Positions 27,152-35,438 of a DNA stretch of 64,000 nt are shown here, piece after piece. Every line of letters begins with the position of its first letter. Positions within the stretch are counted from its first letter, which is position 1. Position numbers and translations under genes: made by a program. The notes below the pieces were generated by a model. The model was given only the letters and a program-made list of their open reading frames with translations, was not told the DNA's origin and did no database searches. This stretch comes from Cylindrospermum sp. FACHB-282 (lineage in GTDB: Bacteria > Cyanobacteriota > Cyanobacteriia > Cyanobacteriales > Nostocaceae), in contig NZ_JACJRJ010000019.1 of the NCBI RefSeq assembly GCF_014697195.1, forward strand, positions 1-64,000, in the 5' to 3' direction.

Positions 27152-28783
27152 GTGACTTACCAGATAGACGAGCTACTCAACACCGCGCCCTGTGGCTTCC
27201 TCTCGTTTATTGACGATGGCACCATCGTGATCGCCAATGCCACGCTACTGGAATTACTTGGACATGAACCCGACGGATTGAGGGGACGGAAGATCGAATC
27301 AATTCTACCGATTGCCAGCCGCATTTTCTATCAGACCCATTTTTTCCCACTTTTGAAACTGCATGGTAAGGCAGAGGAAATATACTTTTCATTGAGGCCG
27401 AGGCAGGGGAGTGATATACCCATGCTTGTCAACGCAGTGCGTCGGGAGAAGGCAGGAAGCTTTGTCAACAACTGTATCTTCATACCTATCCGCCAGCGTA
27501 TCCAGTACGAAGATGAAATTCTTCAGGCAAAGAAAGTGGCAGAGACAGCCATCCGCGCCCAAAAGCAAGCAGAAATAGCTCTGCGGCAACAGTACGAAAG
27601 GGCTATATTACTTCGAGAAATTAGCCAACGGATTTATCAATTCCTTGATTTATCTAAAATTTTTGAGATTGCTTCTCATGAGATCCGCGAGTTAATTCAC
27701 GCCGATAGGGTAGGGATCTTTAAATTCTCTCCCAACGCTCACCATAACGATGGGGAATTTGTTGCCGAATCTGTACTTAAGGGATTTGATTCTCACTTGG
27801 CGACAAAAATTCACGATCATTGCTTTGGCAAACAGTACGCCAGCTACTATCGGCAAGGCAGAATTCAAGCCGTAGATGATATCGACAATGCTGGACTTAC
27901 AGAGTGTTATCGGGGCTTTCTGGCACAACTTCAGATTCGAGCAAATCTCGTTGTGCCATTGCTGAATGGTGGAGACGATTTGTGGGGCTTGTTATACATT
28001 CATCAATGTTCTGCTCCTCGACATTGGCAAGAAATTGAGATTGACCTGATTAAACAAATAGCCAACCAGTTAGCGATCGCTATTCAGAAAGCAGATATTT
28101 TTCAGAAGTTGCAGAAGGAATTGGCAGAACGGCAGCAGGCAGAAACCCGACTCACAGAGAGCAACCAACAACTAGCATTTTCTAACGAAGAACTGGCTTG
28201 TGCTACTCGCCTCCTAGAAAAGCTAGTCAACATTGATGGGCTGACTCAAATTGCCAATCGCCGCTGCTTTGATGATCGCTTAGAGCAAGAATGGGCGCGA
28301 CTATACCGGGAACAGGAACCTCTGTCTCTGCTATTGTTCGATGTCGATTATTTTAAACGCTATAACGATTCCTACGGTCATCAACTGGGGGATGAGTGTC
28401 TCACCAAACTTGCTCAAGCCGCGCAACAGGTGGTGTGGCGTCCCGCCGATTTGGTGGCTCGCTACGGTGGGGAAGAATTTGTGATCATTTTGCCCAATAC
28501 CGATCAACAAGGGGCAATGGCGGTTGCAGAACGGATTCACCTGGCCATTAAAGCCTTAGGCATCCCTCACCAAACTTCTGATGTGAGCGATGTAGTCACC
28601 ATTAGCCTTGGCATTGCCGTCCTGATACCTAGTCCCGAACTATCACCAGCCATCCTGATTGCTCAAGCAGATCAGGCACTCTACTGTGCCAAGAAACAAG
28701 GGCGCAATCAATCTGTGATCTACCCCCCACCATACCAGTTAGGGTATGGTGGGGACATCGTTTCTCCTTCTACAAAAGAGTAA
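27152..28783 (+). CDS. PAS-GAF-GGDEF diguanylate cyclase
   Basis: The 543-residue cytoplasmic protein has an N-terminal PAS domain (about 5-115), a coiled coil (about 118-155), a GAF domain (about 165-312), a second coiled linker and a C-terminal GGDEF domain (about 355-530). The active-site loop is GGEEF at 439-443 and the inhibitory site RxxD is at 430-433, so it should make cyclic di-GMP with product feedback control. The start is GTG. The GAF has no Cys-His chromophore dyad, so it is not an obvious cyanobacteriochrome. The RsbQ-like hydrolase gene just upstream suggests that the PAS domain senses a hydrolase-derived ligand (inference). Confidence 0.93.
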   Translation: MTYQIDELLNTAPCGFLSFIDDGTIVIANATLLELLGHEPDGLRGRKIESILPIASRIFYQTHFFPLLKLHGKAEEIYFSLRPRQGSDIPMLVNAVRREKAGSFVNNCIFIPIRQRIQYEDEILQAKKVAETAIRAQKQAEIALRQQYERAILLREISQRIYQFLDLSKIFEIASHEIRELIHADRVGIFKFSPNAHHNDGEFVAESVLKGFDSHLATKIHDHCFGKQYASYYRQGRIQAVDDIDNAGLTECYRGFLAQLQIRANLVVPLLNGGDDLWGLLYIHQCSAPRHWQEIEIDLIKQIANQLAIAIQKADIFQKLQKELAERQQAETRLTESNQQLAFSNEELACATRLLEKLVNIDGLTQIANRRCFDDRLEQEWARLYREQEPLSLLLFDVDYFKRYNDSYGHQLGDECLTKLAQAAQQVVWRPADLVARYGGEEFVIILPNTDQQGAMAVAERIHLAIKALGIPHQTSDVSDVVTISLGIAVLIPSPELSPAILIAQADQALYCAKKQGRNQSVIYPPPYQLGYGGDIVSPSTKE

Positions 28784-28786
28784 TCC

Positions 28787-28836
28787 AATTCAAAATTCAA
28801 AATGCCTCTTTCAGAGGAGCTCCGCTAACAAAATTC
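28787..28836. repeat. 50-bp inverted repeat, right copy
   Basis: Begins 3 nt after the stop codon of the GGDEF gene and is the near-perfect inverted partner of 27081-27130. A following partial copy (aaaattcagaatgcatctttcagaac, 28830-28856) suggests a repeat-prone site. Confidence 0.9.
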
Positions 28837-28861
28837 AGAATGCATCTTTCAGAACTCTTTT

Positions 28862-29350
28862 ATGCATCTACCTTCTTTTATTTGGTTATGGAAAATGGCC
28901 GCTTGGTCTATGGGGTTGTCGCTGCTGGCATATTTGCTGTTAGCGGTCACAGGTGTTTGGATGTTTCGGATGAGAACTTCGGGAAGCTCTCGTTTCGGCG
29001 CCCCATTAACGGGTGGAAATGAGGGAGTGGGTTCACCTCTGACGCTGCCCTACGTGCGATCGCTTCATTATACAATCGGCATCAGCATGGTCAGTTTAGT
29101 GCTACTACTGTTGGCAATTGGCATTGTTGGCACTTTGGGACACTTTGGTTCCTTAGGACACTCATCACACTTGGTGGCTGGATTAATAGTGGTAGTCTTG
29201 GTTTTGCTATCTGCTGTCAGTGCGACCCAAATTAGCGCCAGAAGACCTTGGGCCAGACTTTTACACATCGGTATTAATATTGTGCTGTTTGTTGGTTTTA
29301 CCTGGGTGTCCCTGACTGGTTGGATTGTAGTCCAAAAATATTTGCCTTAA
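28862..29350 (+). CDS. DUF4079-like membrane protein
   Basis: The 162-residue protein has four predicted transmembrane helices (about 10-34, 73-96, 102-122 and 136-156). Histidines lie near helix ends (LHYTIG at about 68-73, GHFGSLGHSSH around 93-103, LLHIG near 132), a pattern like cytochrome b561-type membrane proteins. It resembles the cyanobacterial DUF4079 family. Two upstream ATGs (28746, 28840) belong to other frames; the ATG at 28862 gives the natural length. The function is not known. Confidence 0.75.
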   Translation: MHLPSFIWLWKMAAWSMGLSLLAYLLLAVTGVWMFRMRTSGSSRFGAPLTGGNEGVGSPLTLPYVRSLHYTIGISMVSLVLLLLAIGIVGTLGHFGSLGHSSHLVAGLIVVVLVLLSAVSATQISARRPWARLLHIGINIVLFVGFTWVSLTGWIVVQKYLP

Positions 29351-29785
29351 TATCCTCGCCACTAATTTAAAACGGCGATAAATTTTATCTCTCTTGCATC
29401 TGTTGATACGCTATATCTGGTAGTTTTATCAGATTTGTCCTTTGTTAAAATTGTTGCTAATCTTCGATGGCTGGCAATTTTTAGCGAAGAAAAAGTATCG
29501 CAGTTGTAGATGTATTGTTAGTGCAATAATTTTCCAGATGATAACAACATTTTTAACCTATGAGATGGGTATTCGTGCTGGTGCTAAAAAGTTTCATTCA
29601 ACTTTAGGCTAAACTTCGTTTAATCCTAAGGTCAGACATTTAGTATTTTAATGTTCTAACTTTAGGAAAATTGAATCTCTAGAAAATCTAGTTTAGAAAG
29701 AAACTATAGACATTTCCCCCTTCTGCTTACCATGAGTACGAGGGTGATAGCTATTCAGCAACATGAGGAAAATGAGGTAATTTTT
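29351..29785. other. Intergenic region, no gene seen
   Basis: An AT-rich gap before the leader-peptide-like gene. No RNA gene or strong promoter was identified. Confidence 0.35.
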
Positions 29786-29974
29786 ATGTCAGTTCAATTG
29801 CTTCAATCTGAGTTACTGGAAGATTTAGCCATAGAGCAACAGGAGCTTATAGCTGGAGGAAAATGCTATAAAGGTGACGATGAGGACGATGATAAGTCCA
29901 AAAAATCCAAGGAAAAGCGCAAGTTTCCCATCTATCTGAAAGGCTACGTTTTCATCCCTGAGTCCGACGACTGA
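29786..29974 (+). CDS. Small peptide with double-glycine leader (putative RiPP/bacteriocin-like precursor)
   Basis: The ATG at 29786 is chosen over 29732 because an aggta sequence stands ~8 nt upstream and because the protein then begins with a leader-like MSVQLLQSELLEDLAIEQQ ending in a Gly-Gly pair at 24-25. Such leaders direct cleavage and export by C39-peptidase ABC transporters. The 37-residue remainder has one Cys (27), an acidic run (DDEDDD), then KSKKSKEKRK and an aromatic tail, so it is strongly zwitterionic. No modifying enzyme or peptidase-transporter gene is adjacent. Precursor status is an inference from the leader. Confidence 0.6.
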   Translation: MSVQLLQSELLEDLAIEQQELIAGGKCYKGDDEDDDKSKKSKEKRKFPIYLKGYVFIPESDD

Positions 29975-30152
29975 AAGGGTAATACTGTGAAGTGAGTGAA
30001 ACCTCAGACCTGATTATTCCCGTGGTTGAAATTTTGCTCTTAGCCCAGGGAAGAGAAGAGTCAGATAATGAGACCTTGTCAGGTTCCAGATATAAAACTG
30101 GCTAAAACTCAATCAGGACAAGCAAGATGTATGCATCAATAGCTTGCATTTG

Positions 30153-30183
30153 TTGACACTCCCCCGCCTCGAAGGTGGGGGTT
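30153..30183. repeat. IS200/IS605-like terminal hairpin
   Basis: ttgacact is followed by a C-run/G-run hairpin (cccccgcct / aggtggggg). The same ttgacact plus hairpin arrangement occurs at 30631-30662. It resembles the ends of IS200/IS605-family elements; nothing recognisable as a transposase lies between them (30184-30630, ~450 nt without a gene). Confidence 0.5.
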
Positions 30184-30630
30184 TATTAAAAATCAATCCT
30201 GACTGTTAATGGAATAGTAAAAAACTAGTTACACACTCGTTAATAATGCACTCTATGTTTATTTTAAATCAAGATATTAGCTAGATAATTAAGGTTTATC
30301 TTGGCAATATGCTCCGATTTTGAACTGTAGAAACTGCGCTTCTTAAGTTTTTACTAAAAAACCCACATATTATCTGGGGATATCAGCATTGTAAACAGAG
30401 AGTTCATCACTTTACAAAAAGCTAGCTTTGCTGGTGTAAGTTTTGGTAAATCATCTAGGATATTTGAGGAAGTGCTTGAATTTTTTCTGGGAGATACCAC
30501 TATGCAAGAAGTCTACTGACAGTTGCACCCATACCCAAGAAGACTTTGTTTATTGGTGGTGATACCAGCGTTGAGGGTGAAAGCAGCGTCACAAGACACC
30601 CTTGCTTGTCGGCTTCTCGATTGATTTCTT

Positions 30631-30662
30631 TTGACACTCCCCAGCCATAAATGGCGGGGATT
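30631..30662. repeat. IS200/IS605-like terminal hairpin, second copy
   Basis: ttgacactcccc followed by a gccataaatggc stem-loop and gggg, the classical pattern of such ends. It lies ~50 nt upstream of a small ribbon-helix-helix-like frame, which could be a remnant of the same element. Confidence 0.55.
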
Positions 30663-30711
30663 CTAGTTTCACGGTCGTTGCTTGCTCTTGCAGGTCTAAA
30701 GATTAAAAAAT

Positions 30712-30852
30712 GTGCCTGTTTTGCACAATGAAGTAAAACAAAGACATCAGATAGTAGTGACCCCTACCGCTTGGGAAAACATGAAAACCGAGGCAACTAG
30801 TAGAGGTATTAGTATCAGTGAGTTAATAGAAGAATTTGGAAAGCGACTTTAG
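30712..30852 (+). CDS. Short ribbon-helix-helix-like protein
   Basis: A 46-codon frame from GTG at 30712 ends at TAG 30850-30852. Its middle, HQIVVTPTAWENMKTEATSR, then GISISELIEEFGK, reads as a beta strand followed by two helices, like CopG/RHH DNA-binding proteins common next to cyanobacterial mobile elements. It could be complete or a remnant. No Shine-Dalgarno is obvious. It sits just downstream of an IS605-like hairpin. Confidence 0.45.
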   Translation: MPVLHNEVKQRHQIVVTPTAWENMKTEATSRGISISELIEEFGKRL

Positions 30853-30939
30853 TCGCCTCCGACTTATCCCCATGTCTGAAGCCACTTGCTCTGCGTCTCG
30901 CTTTCCGGTCAGAATAAAGAAAAGCATCGTAATTAAGCC

Positions 30940-31506
30940 ATGACAGCAAACTCAGCCAATACCTCAGCTTCTGTTTTTCACCTATCTCCGTTGATTCGGC
31001 TGACGCTGTTGAGTTTATACATAGCACTCACAGTCCCATTACCTTTTTTATCCCAGGTAACAGCCGCACCCATAGCACCAACATTATTGTGGATCGGGAT
31101 TAGCATTGGCTTAGTTGCCCTATATGCAGTGTTGACTGAAAGAGTAATACTAGATGACAAGGGTATTCAGGTTACTTACCCCACCTGGGTACCTCGCTTT
31201 TTTCGTAAAGGTTGGTTTTTACCTTGGTCAGAGGTGAAAGAGTTAAAACCCCGCACCACTGGACAAGGGGGTCTAGTTTATTATTTTCTCAGCCAGGAAG
31301 GTAAAGCTTATTTACTACCAATGCGTGTTGCTGGATTTGCCCGTTTGGTGCAATTTGTGCAAGCAAAGACGGGTATTGATACTACAGATGTTCGGCCTTT
31401 AGCGCAGCCGTGGATGTATCTGATTTTATTGGTCTTCACTCTGCTGTTGCTGTTAGTGGATGCTTGGACTATCACCACAGCATTATCTATTGGACAATTA
31501 GCGTAA
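30940..31506 (+). CDS. Membrane protein with PH-like domain
   Basis: The 188-residue protein has two N-terminal transmembrane helices (about 21-40 and 46-64), a central soluble part (about 66-140) and one C-terminal helix (about 158-182). The soluble part (TERVILDDKGIQVTYPTWVPRF, WFLPWSEVKEL, AYLLPMRV) has the strand order of bacterial PH-like domains as found in YdbT/YcxB-type membrane proteins. No enzyme motif is seen. It is followed by tandem heptamer repeats and an ABC ATPase gene on the same strand. The function is unknown. Confidence 0.65.
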   Translation: MTANSANTSASVFHLSPLIRLTLLSLYIALTVPLPFLSQVTAAPIAPTLLWIGISIGLVALYAVLTERVILDDKGIQVTYPTWVPRFFRKGWFLPWSEVKELKPRTTGQGGLVYYFLSQEGKAYLLPMRVAGFARLVQFVQAKTGIDTTDVRPLAQPWMYLILLVFTLLLLLVDAWTITTALSIGQLA

Positions 31507-31509
31507 TCT

Positions 31510-31600
31510 GTCAAACAGGTCATTGGTCATTGGTCAAACAGGTCATTGGTCATTGGTCAAAAAGCTATTCCCCAGTCCCCATTCCCCAGTCCCTATTTCC
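31510..31600. repeat. Tandem cattggt and ccccagt/ccccatt heptamer repeats
   Basis: Two 22-nt units built from ggtcattggtcattggtcaaaca run over 31510-31560 and are followed by ccccagtccccattccccagt at about 31570-31591. Both are period-7 repeats of the STRR class. They cover the region just upstream of the ABC ATPase and may place its ribosome-binding site within repeat DNA. Confidence 0.85.
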
Positions 31601-31612
31601 ACAAAGTTAGAC

Positions 31613-32395
31613 TTGGATAATTTCACCGCCAAAACCCAACTACGACTAGAGCAAGTTAATCTATTTACGAGGCTGAAAACTCAGCCTCAAGTCAATCAGC
31701 AGGGATACCCGATTTTGCAAAATCTATCCTTTGAGGTATTCCAGGGCGATCGCCTGGCCATTGTCGGCCCTAGTGGTGCTGGTAAAACTTCGTTATTACG
31801 CCTCCTCAACCGCCTAATTACACCCACTAGCGGCAAAATTTATCTAGAAAATCAGGAATATCACCAAATCCCTGTCATCGAGATCCGTCAAGCGGTGACA
31901 CTGGTGTTGCAAGAGTCCAAGCTGTTGGGGATGACAGTCCAGGAAGCATTAGCTTATCCTTTGCTTTTGCGTGGTTTGCCCAAACAGACAATTCAGCAAC
32001 GAGTCAGTGACTGGATAGAACAACTACACATTCCCAGTGAGTGGTTAGGGCGAACTGAGGTGCAACTTTCAGCAGGAGGGCGACAGCTAGTGGCAGCAGC
32101 ACGTGCCTTGGTCATCCAACCAAAAATTATACTATTAGACGAGCCTACCTCCGCCTTAGATGCTGCGACATCTGGCCGCTTAATACAAGTCCTCACCCAG
32201 CTAAACAAAACCCATCTAACCACCATTCTGATGGTAAATCACCAACTGGAGCTAGCCCAAACATTTTGCACCCGATTATTACACCTCCAGCAAGGTCAGT
32301 TGTTAGCAAATCAACCAACCTCTGAGATAAATTGGGCTAGCTTACACACAAGCTTGATGCAATCAGAAACTCAAGCATCTGAGGAATGGAATTAA
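31613..32395 (+). CDS. ABC transporter ATP-binding protein (orphan)
   Basis: The ABC ATPase has Walker A GPSGAGKT, a Q-loop (LVLQESK), signature LSAGGRQ (instead of LSGGQ) and Walker B IILLDEPTSALD. In-frame codons continue upstream to 31523 but run through heptamer repeats, so TTG at 31613 is the more likely start, giving 260 residues with the domain at the expected place. It resembles single-domain ATPases of the FetA/YbbL type, which pair with a separate permease, but no permease gene is adjacent. The transported substrate cannot be assigned. Confidence 0.82.
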   Translation: MDNFTAKTQLRLEQVNLFTRLKTQPQVNQQGYPILQNLSFEVFQGDRLAIVGPSGAGKTSLLRLLNRLITPTSGKIYLENQEYHQIPVIEIRQAVTLVLQESKLLGMTVQEALAYPLLLRGLPKQTIQQRVSDWIEQLHIPSEWLGRTEVQLSAGGRQLVAAARALVIQPKIILLDEPTSALDAATSGRLIQVLTQLNKTHLTTILMVNHQLELAQTFCTRLLHLQQGQLLANQPTSEINWASLHTSLMQSETQASEEWN

Positions 32396-32567
32396 TTAAT
32401 TTTGGATTTTAGATTTTCCTAAGGCAGCACCGAGAATAGGGGTTTTCCACGCCACTTGACGATTTTTTGCTGCCTCTTGCTCCCATAGCTACGCTAACAA
32501 GTCTCTTAACCTCCAGAGGGATTTTGGATGAAGTTTTTTCCCATTCTTCCTGCTTTTCCCACTTTCT

Positions 32568-33338
32568 CTATGACCTTTGAGTTGTCAGGGTAGAACGATG
32601 ATTACTAAATCTTTCTGTCGCTAACTTTGTTTGTGATTGCGGAATATTGCCATTCAAAATTTCCATGTTAAATCGGTAGCCCACATTGCGGATGGTTTGA
32701 ATTAAGCTAGGCTGGCGGGGATCAAGTTCAACTTTTTTCCGCAGCGATAAAACATGAGTATCAATGGTACGCGGGTTGTCGATGGCGTCAGGCCAAGCAC
32801 GACGTAACAATTCCGACCTACTCAAAGGCACACCTCCAGCCTGTGCTAAAACGTAAAGCAAACTAAATTCCTGGGGTGTTAAGTCAATGAACTCCCCTTG
32901 AAAGCGGACGCGGCGCTGTACTAAATCGATTTGTAAAGTCCCATAATCCAAATAAGCTGGTGCAGTGGGTGTGCGCTTGCGGCGAATTAATGCCTCGACC
33001 CTGGCCAAAAATTCTTGCATTCCAAAAGGTTTACTCAAATAATCATCAGACCCAGCCTTCAATCCAGCGACGATATCGGCTTCATTACTACGGGCAGATA
33101 GCATTAAAATTAAAGGCTGTTGCTGACGATGCAACCAACGGCAAAACTCAATACCATCGCCATCTGGCAAATCCGCATCCAGAATCACCAGTGTTGGTTG
33201 ATGGCTTAAAAATACTTCCCTTGCTTGATAAATACTGGCAGCTTGATGCACCCGGTATTCCAGTTGTTGCAAGTGCCAACCCAGCAACGACCTCAAATGG
33301 GGATTCCCCTCAATGATTTCAATACAAACCGATCCCAC
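32568..33338 (-). CDS. OmpR-family response regulator
   Basis: The 256-residue protein has a receiver domain (about 4-118) with likely phosphorylated Asp54 (VILDADLP), Ser81 and Lys103 (SKPF). It also has an OmpR/PhoB winged-helix domain (about 130-230; LTPQEFSLLYVLA, RTIDTHVLSLRKKVE, IRNVGYRF). The usual acidic pair near residue 10 is reduced to one Glu (IIEGNPH), so Mg2+ binding may be altered. A ~25-residue Thr/Ser-rich tail follows. No histidine kinase gene is adjacent. The target genes are unknown. Confidence 0.9.
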   Translation of the reverse strand: MGSVCIEIIEGNPHLRSLLGWHLQQLEYRVHQAASIYQAREVFLSHQPTLVILDADLPDGDGIEFCRWLHRQQQPLILMLSARSNEADIVAGLKAGSDDYLSKPFGMQEFLARVEALIRRKRTPTAPAYLDYGTLQIDLVQRRVRFQGEFIDLTPQEFSLLYVLAQAGGVPLSRSELLRRAWPDAIDNPRTIDTHVLSLRKKVELDPRQPSLIQTIRNVGYRFNMEILNGNIPQSQTKLATERFSNHRSTLTTQRS

Positions 33339-33846
33339 GGTGGCAAGACCCCTTAGCGTTGATAGACTCCCAAATTAACAAGCCCCTGTCCAAGGTTTTG
33401 TAGCCTTTGTTACTTCAATTGCTATAATTTTTACATTTCCTTATGGAAATACTTGCAATAATTTTAATTTGTGCTTTTCCCAAAGCCAAGTTAGTAATAT
33501 TCTTAAATTTTTGTTAGACTGATCGAACATCAAATAAAATAACCGTTAGCTGAGTTATCTCTCAGCCTTAGGGTAGAAGCGGAACCTATTTTGCCTACAG
33601 TGACGTTTACAGCCACTAATTATAAATTTGGGCTGTTGACAGGCAAAATCATCAAAATAGCTTACCAAATAATCATATTCCAAGTTTTCTGGAATAGCAT
33701 CTAACTAATTGCATTTTTAGCTGCTGGGGGGTCTTACCCAAGGTAAAAATATTAACTTTTAGTTAATACTTGAGAGGGATGTGATACTTCACATTTCAGC
33801 GTGAATCATTTACAATTCTCATTCCGAAGAGATTAATACAGCAGTT
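33339..33846. other. Intergenic region between divergent genes
   Basis: About 500 nt, AT-rich, with no gene. It must hold promoters for both the response regulator (-) and the small conserved gene (+), but no consensus pair stands out. Confidence 0.35.
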
Positions 33847-34104
33847 ATGCTCCAAGACACACAAACCATCCGCTACTACCAAAGACTGACCGACGCCTTC
33901 GTCGAGCTATGGAATCGCGGTTATCGCACGGCTGATATGCGGATGTATTTGGATGGATATCTAGCCGCACTGCGACAGGGTAATGCCATTGAACCTTACC
34001 TGATTCATCGCCTAGAGGAGGAAGCTAGCCGCTACCTGTACGATGGCTCAAACTTTGTAATGACGCAAACGCAAACAGAGCCACAACATGATTACTACCG
34101 TTAA
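33847..34104 (+). CDS. Small conserved cyanobacterial protein (DUF6761-like)
   Basis: The 85-residue soluble helical protein, with IRYYQRLTDAFVELWNRGYR near 8-27 and DGYLAALRQGNAIEPYLIHRL near 37-57, is of a type conserved throughout cyanobacteria. I recall it as DUF6761, with moderate certainty. It has no catalytic motif and no membrane segment. It is monocistronic, with a hairpin-like sequence (taacccagttaa-type, about 34110-34125) after the stop. The function is unknown. Confidence 0.75.
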   Translation: MLQDTQTIRYYQRLTDAFVELWNRGYRTADMRMYLDGYLAALRQGNAIEPYLIHRLEEEASRYLYDGSNFVMTQTQTEPQHDYYR

Positions 34105-34310
34105 ATACCCTTAACTGGGTTAATGGTAGCCAACCTGGATAGCCGCCGACCATTATAGCATATTATCTGCATTGGTCAACGGGTACAGTGGTAGGAAATT
34201 TGGGAAAAATTTATTGTATTGATCAAACGCATCCCTTCAGTGCTGTTTTGGTTTACCAAATGCACCTGAGGGGATTTTTGGTGATTGGTGTCCAGGAATG
34301 AACGGTGATG

Positions 34311-34480
34311 GGTTTCATTAAAGTTATCCTTTCATTGGCGCGTCCTGAGCCAAAATCTACTTGTTACATGGGTAAACTCGGAGCTTTTTGGCGGACTCAC
34401 CCAAAATATTGTATGAAAACGAGATTGTCAAAGCCGCCCTCTAGCGTTGGAACCGCCAATTTTGGACAGGTTTTTCCGAG
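34311..34480 (+). repeat. Dispersed ~170-bp repeat, copy 3
   Basis: Same family as 911, 8306 and 39401. The left arm is cattggcgcgtcc and the right arm ggaaccgccaat, so pairing is interrupted by a two-base change. The inner aagccgcc arm is kept but its partner reads ggcggact. Confidence 0.85.
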
Positions 34481-35438
34481 GGGAGCGTCTCCAGCTAAGG
34501 ATGTTTTGACTGGTGCGGTACATACTTGACGCTTCGTATTTGTGAAATCAACTTAAAAGCCGCAGAACTTCGCAGATGTGAAGACCAGGGAGAGAAAGTT
34601 TAATTGAGATTATTGGTAGTATAGTAAGAAATAGTTGTAAATTTAGGCGTATTTTACCTACAGTGCTTTTATTAGCTCATAAATGATAGAAAGCCTAAAA
34701 TTTGCATACACATTTAGTTTAAAAAAATTATATTGACAAAAATTCTGGGTTTGAGCGGACAATCTGCGTTAGACGTAATTTAATTTTTGATATAAATTTT
34801 TACAAAATGTGGGCGATAAACCATTATTTATTTTATGATCAATATTTGATAGTAAGAAACACTATTATGTAAGTAGCGATGCTTATAGCAGCGCTCACAT
34901 TTCATAGCATCTTTTTTGATGGATAAATACTAAGACTTATCAGACACTTTAAGTTTTTGCCTTAATAGTGCGATTGTTAGCTTGTGCAAAGATTTTAATT
35001 TGATAAGTTGATTTGCTCCAACTCGATACTTATAAGAAGTATCTTAGCTTTTGGGGGTGAAAATTTTGCCAAAGTTTCTGAATAATTTAGGGTAAGTTGG
35101 CTGCCAAGTTGAGAGCAGCACTCTGCTAACTGTTGGTAAAATAACAGGGTAAAAGGCTCACCAGAGGTGATGGAGAAAAATTAGCTTACATTCCATATCT
35201 TGAACTGTGATCTAAAATAAATATTCGATAAATATTGGGCAATTAATCCTAGTTTTTGATTAGACTATTAAGCTCTAATTTTTATATACCAATAGTAAAT
35301 AAGGCAGGCTTAATTGAGAATAATCAGTATTTAAAATAACCTTTTTAGCCCTGTAAAAGCAGTAAAAGATAATCGTGATACTTGAAACTAAGAAATTTTC
35401 AAAACCATTAATATTTGATAATTTAAACACCTGGAACT
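34481..35438. other. Long AT-rich region upstream of the hybrid kinase
   Basis: About 950 nt without a gene. It is strongly AT-rich, especially 34700-34900 and 35200-35430, and would form an unusually long 5' region for the hybrid kinase. No riboswitch or RNA gene was recognised. Confidence 0.4.
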
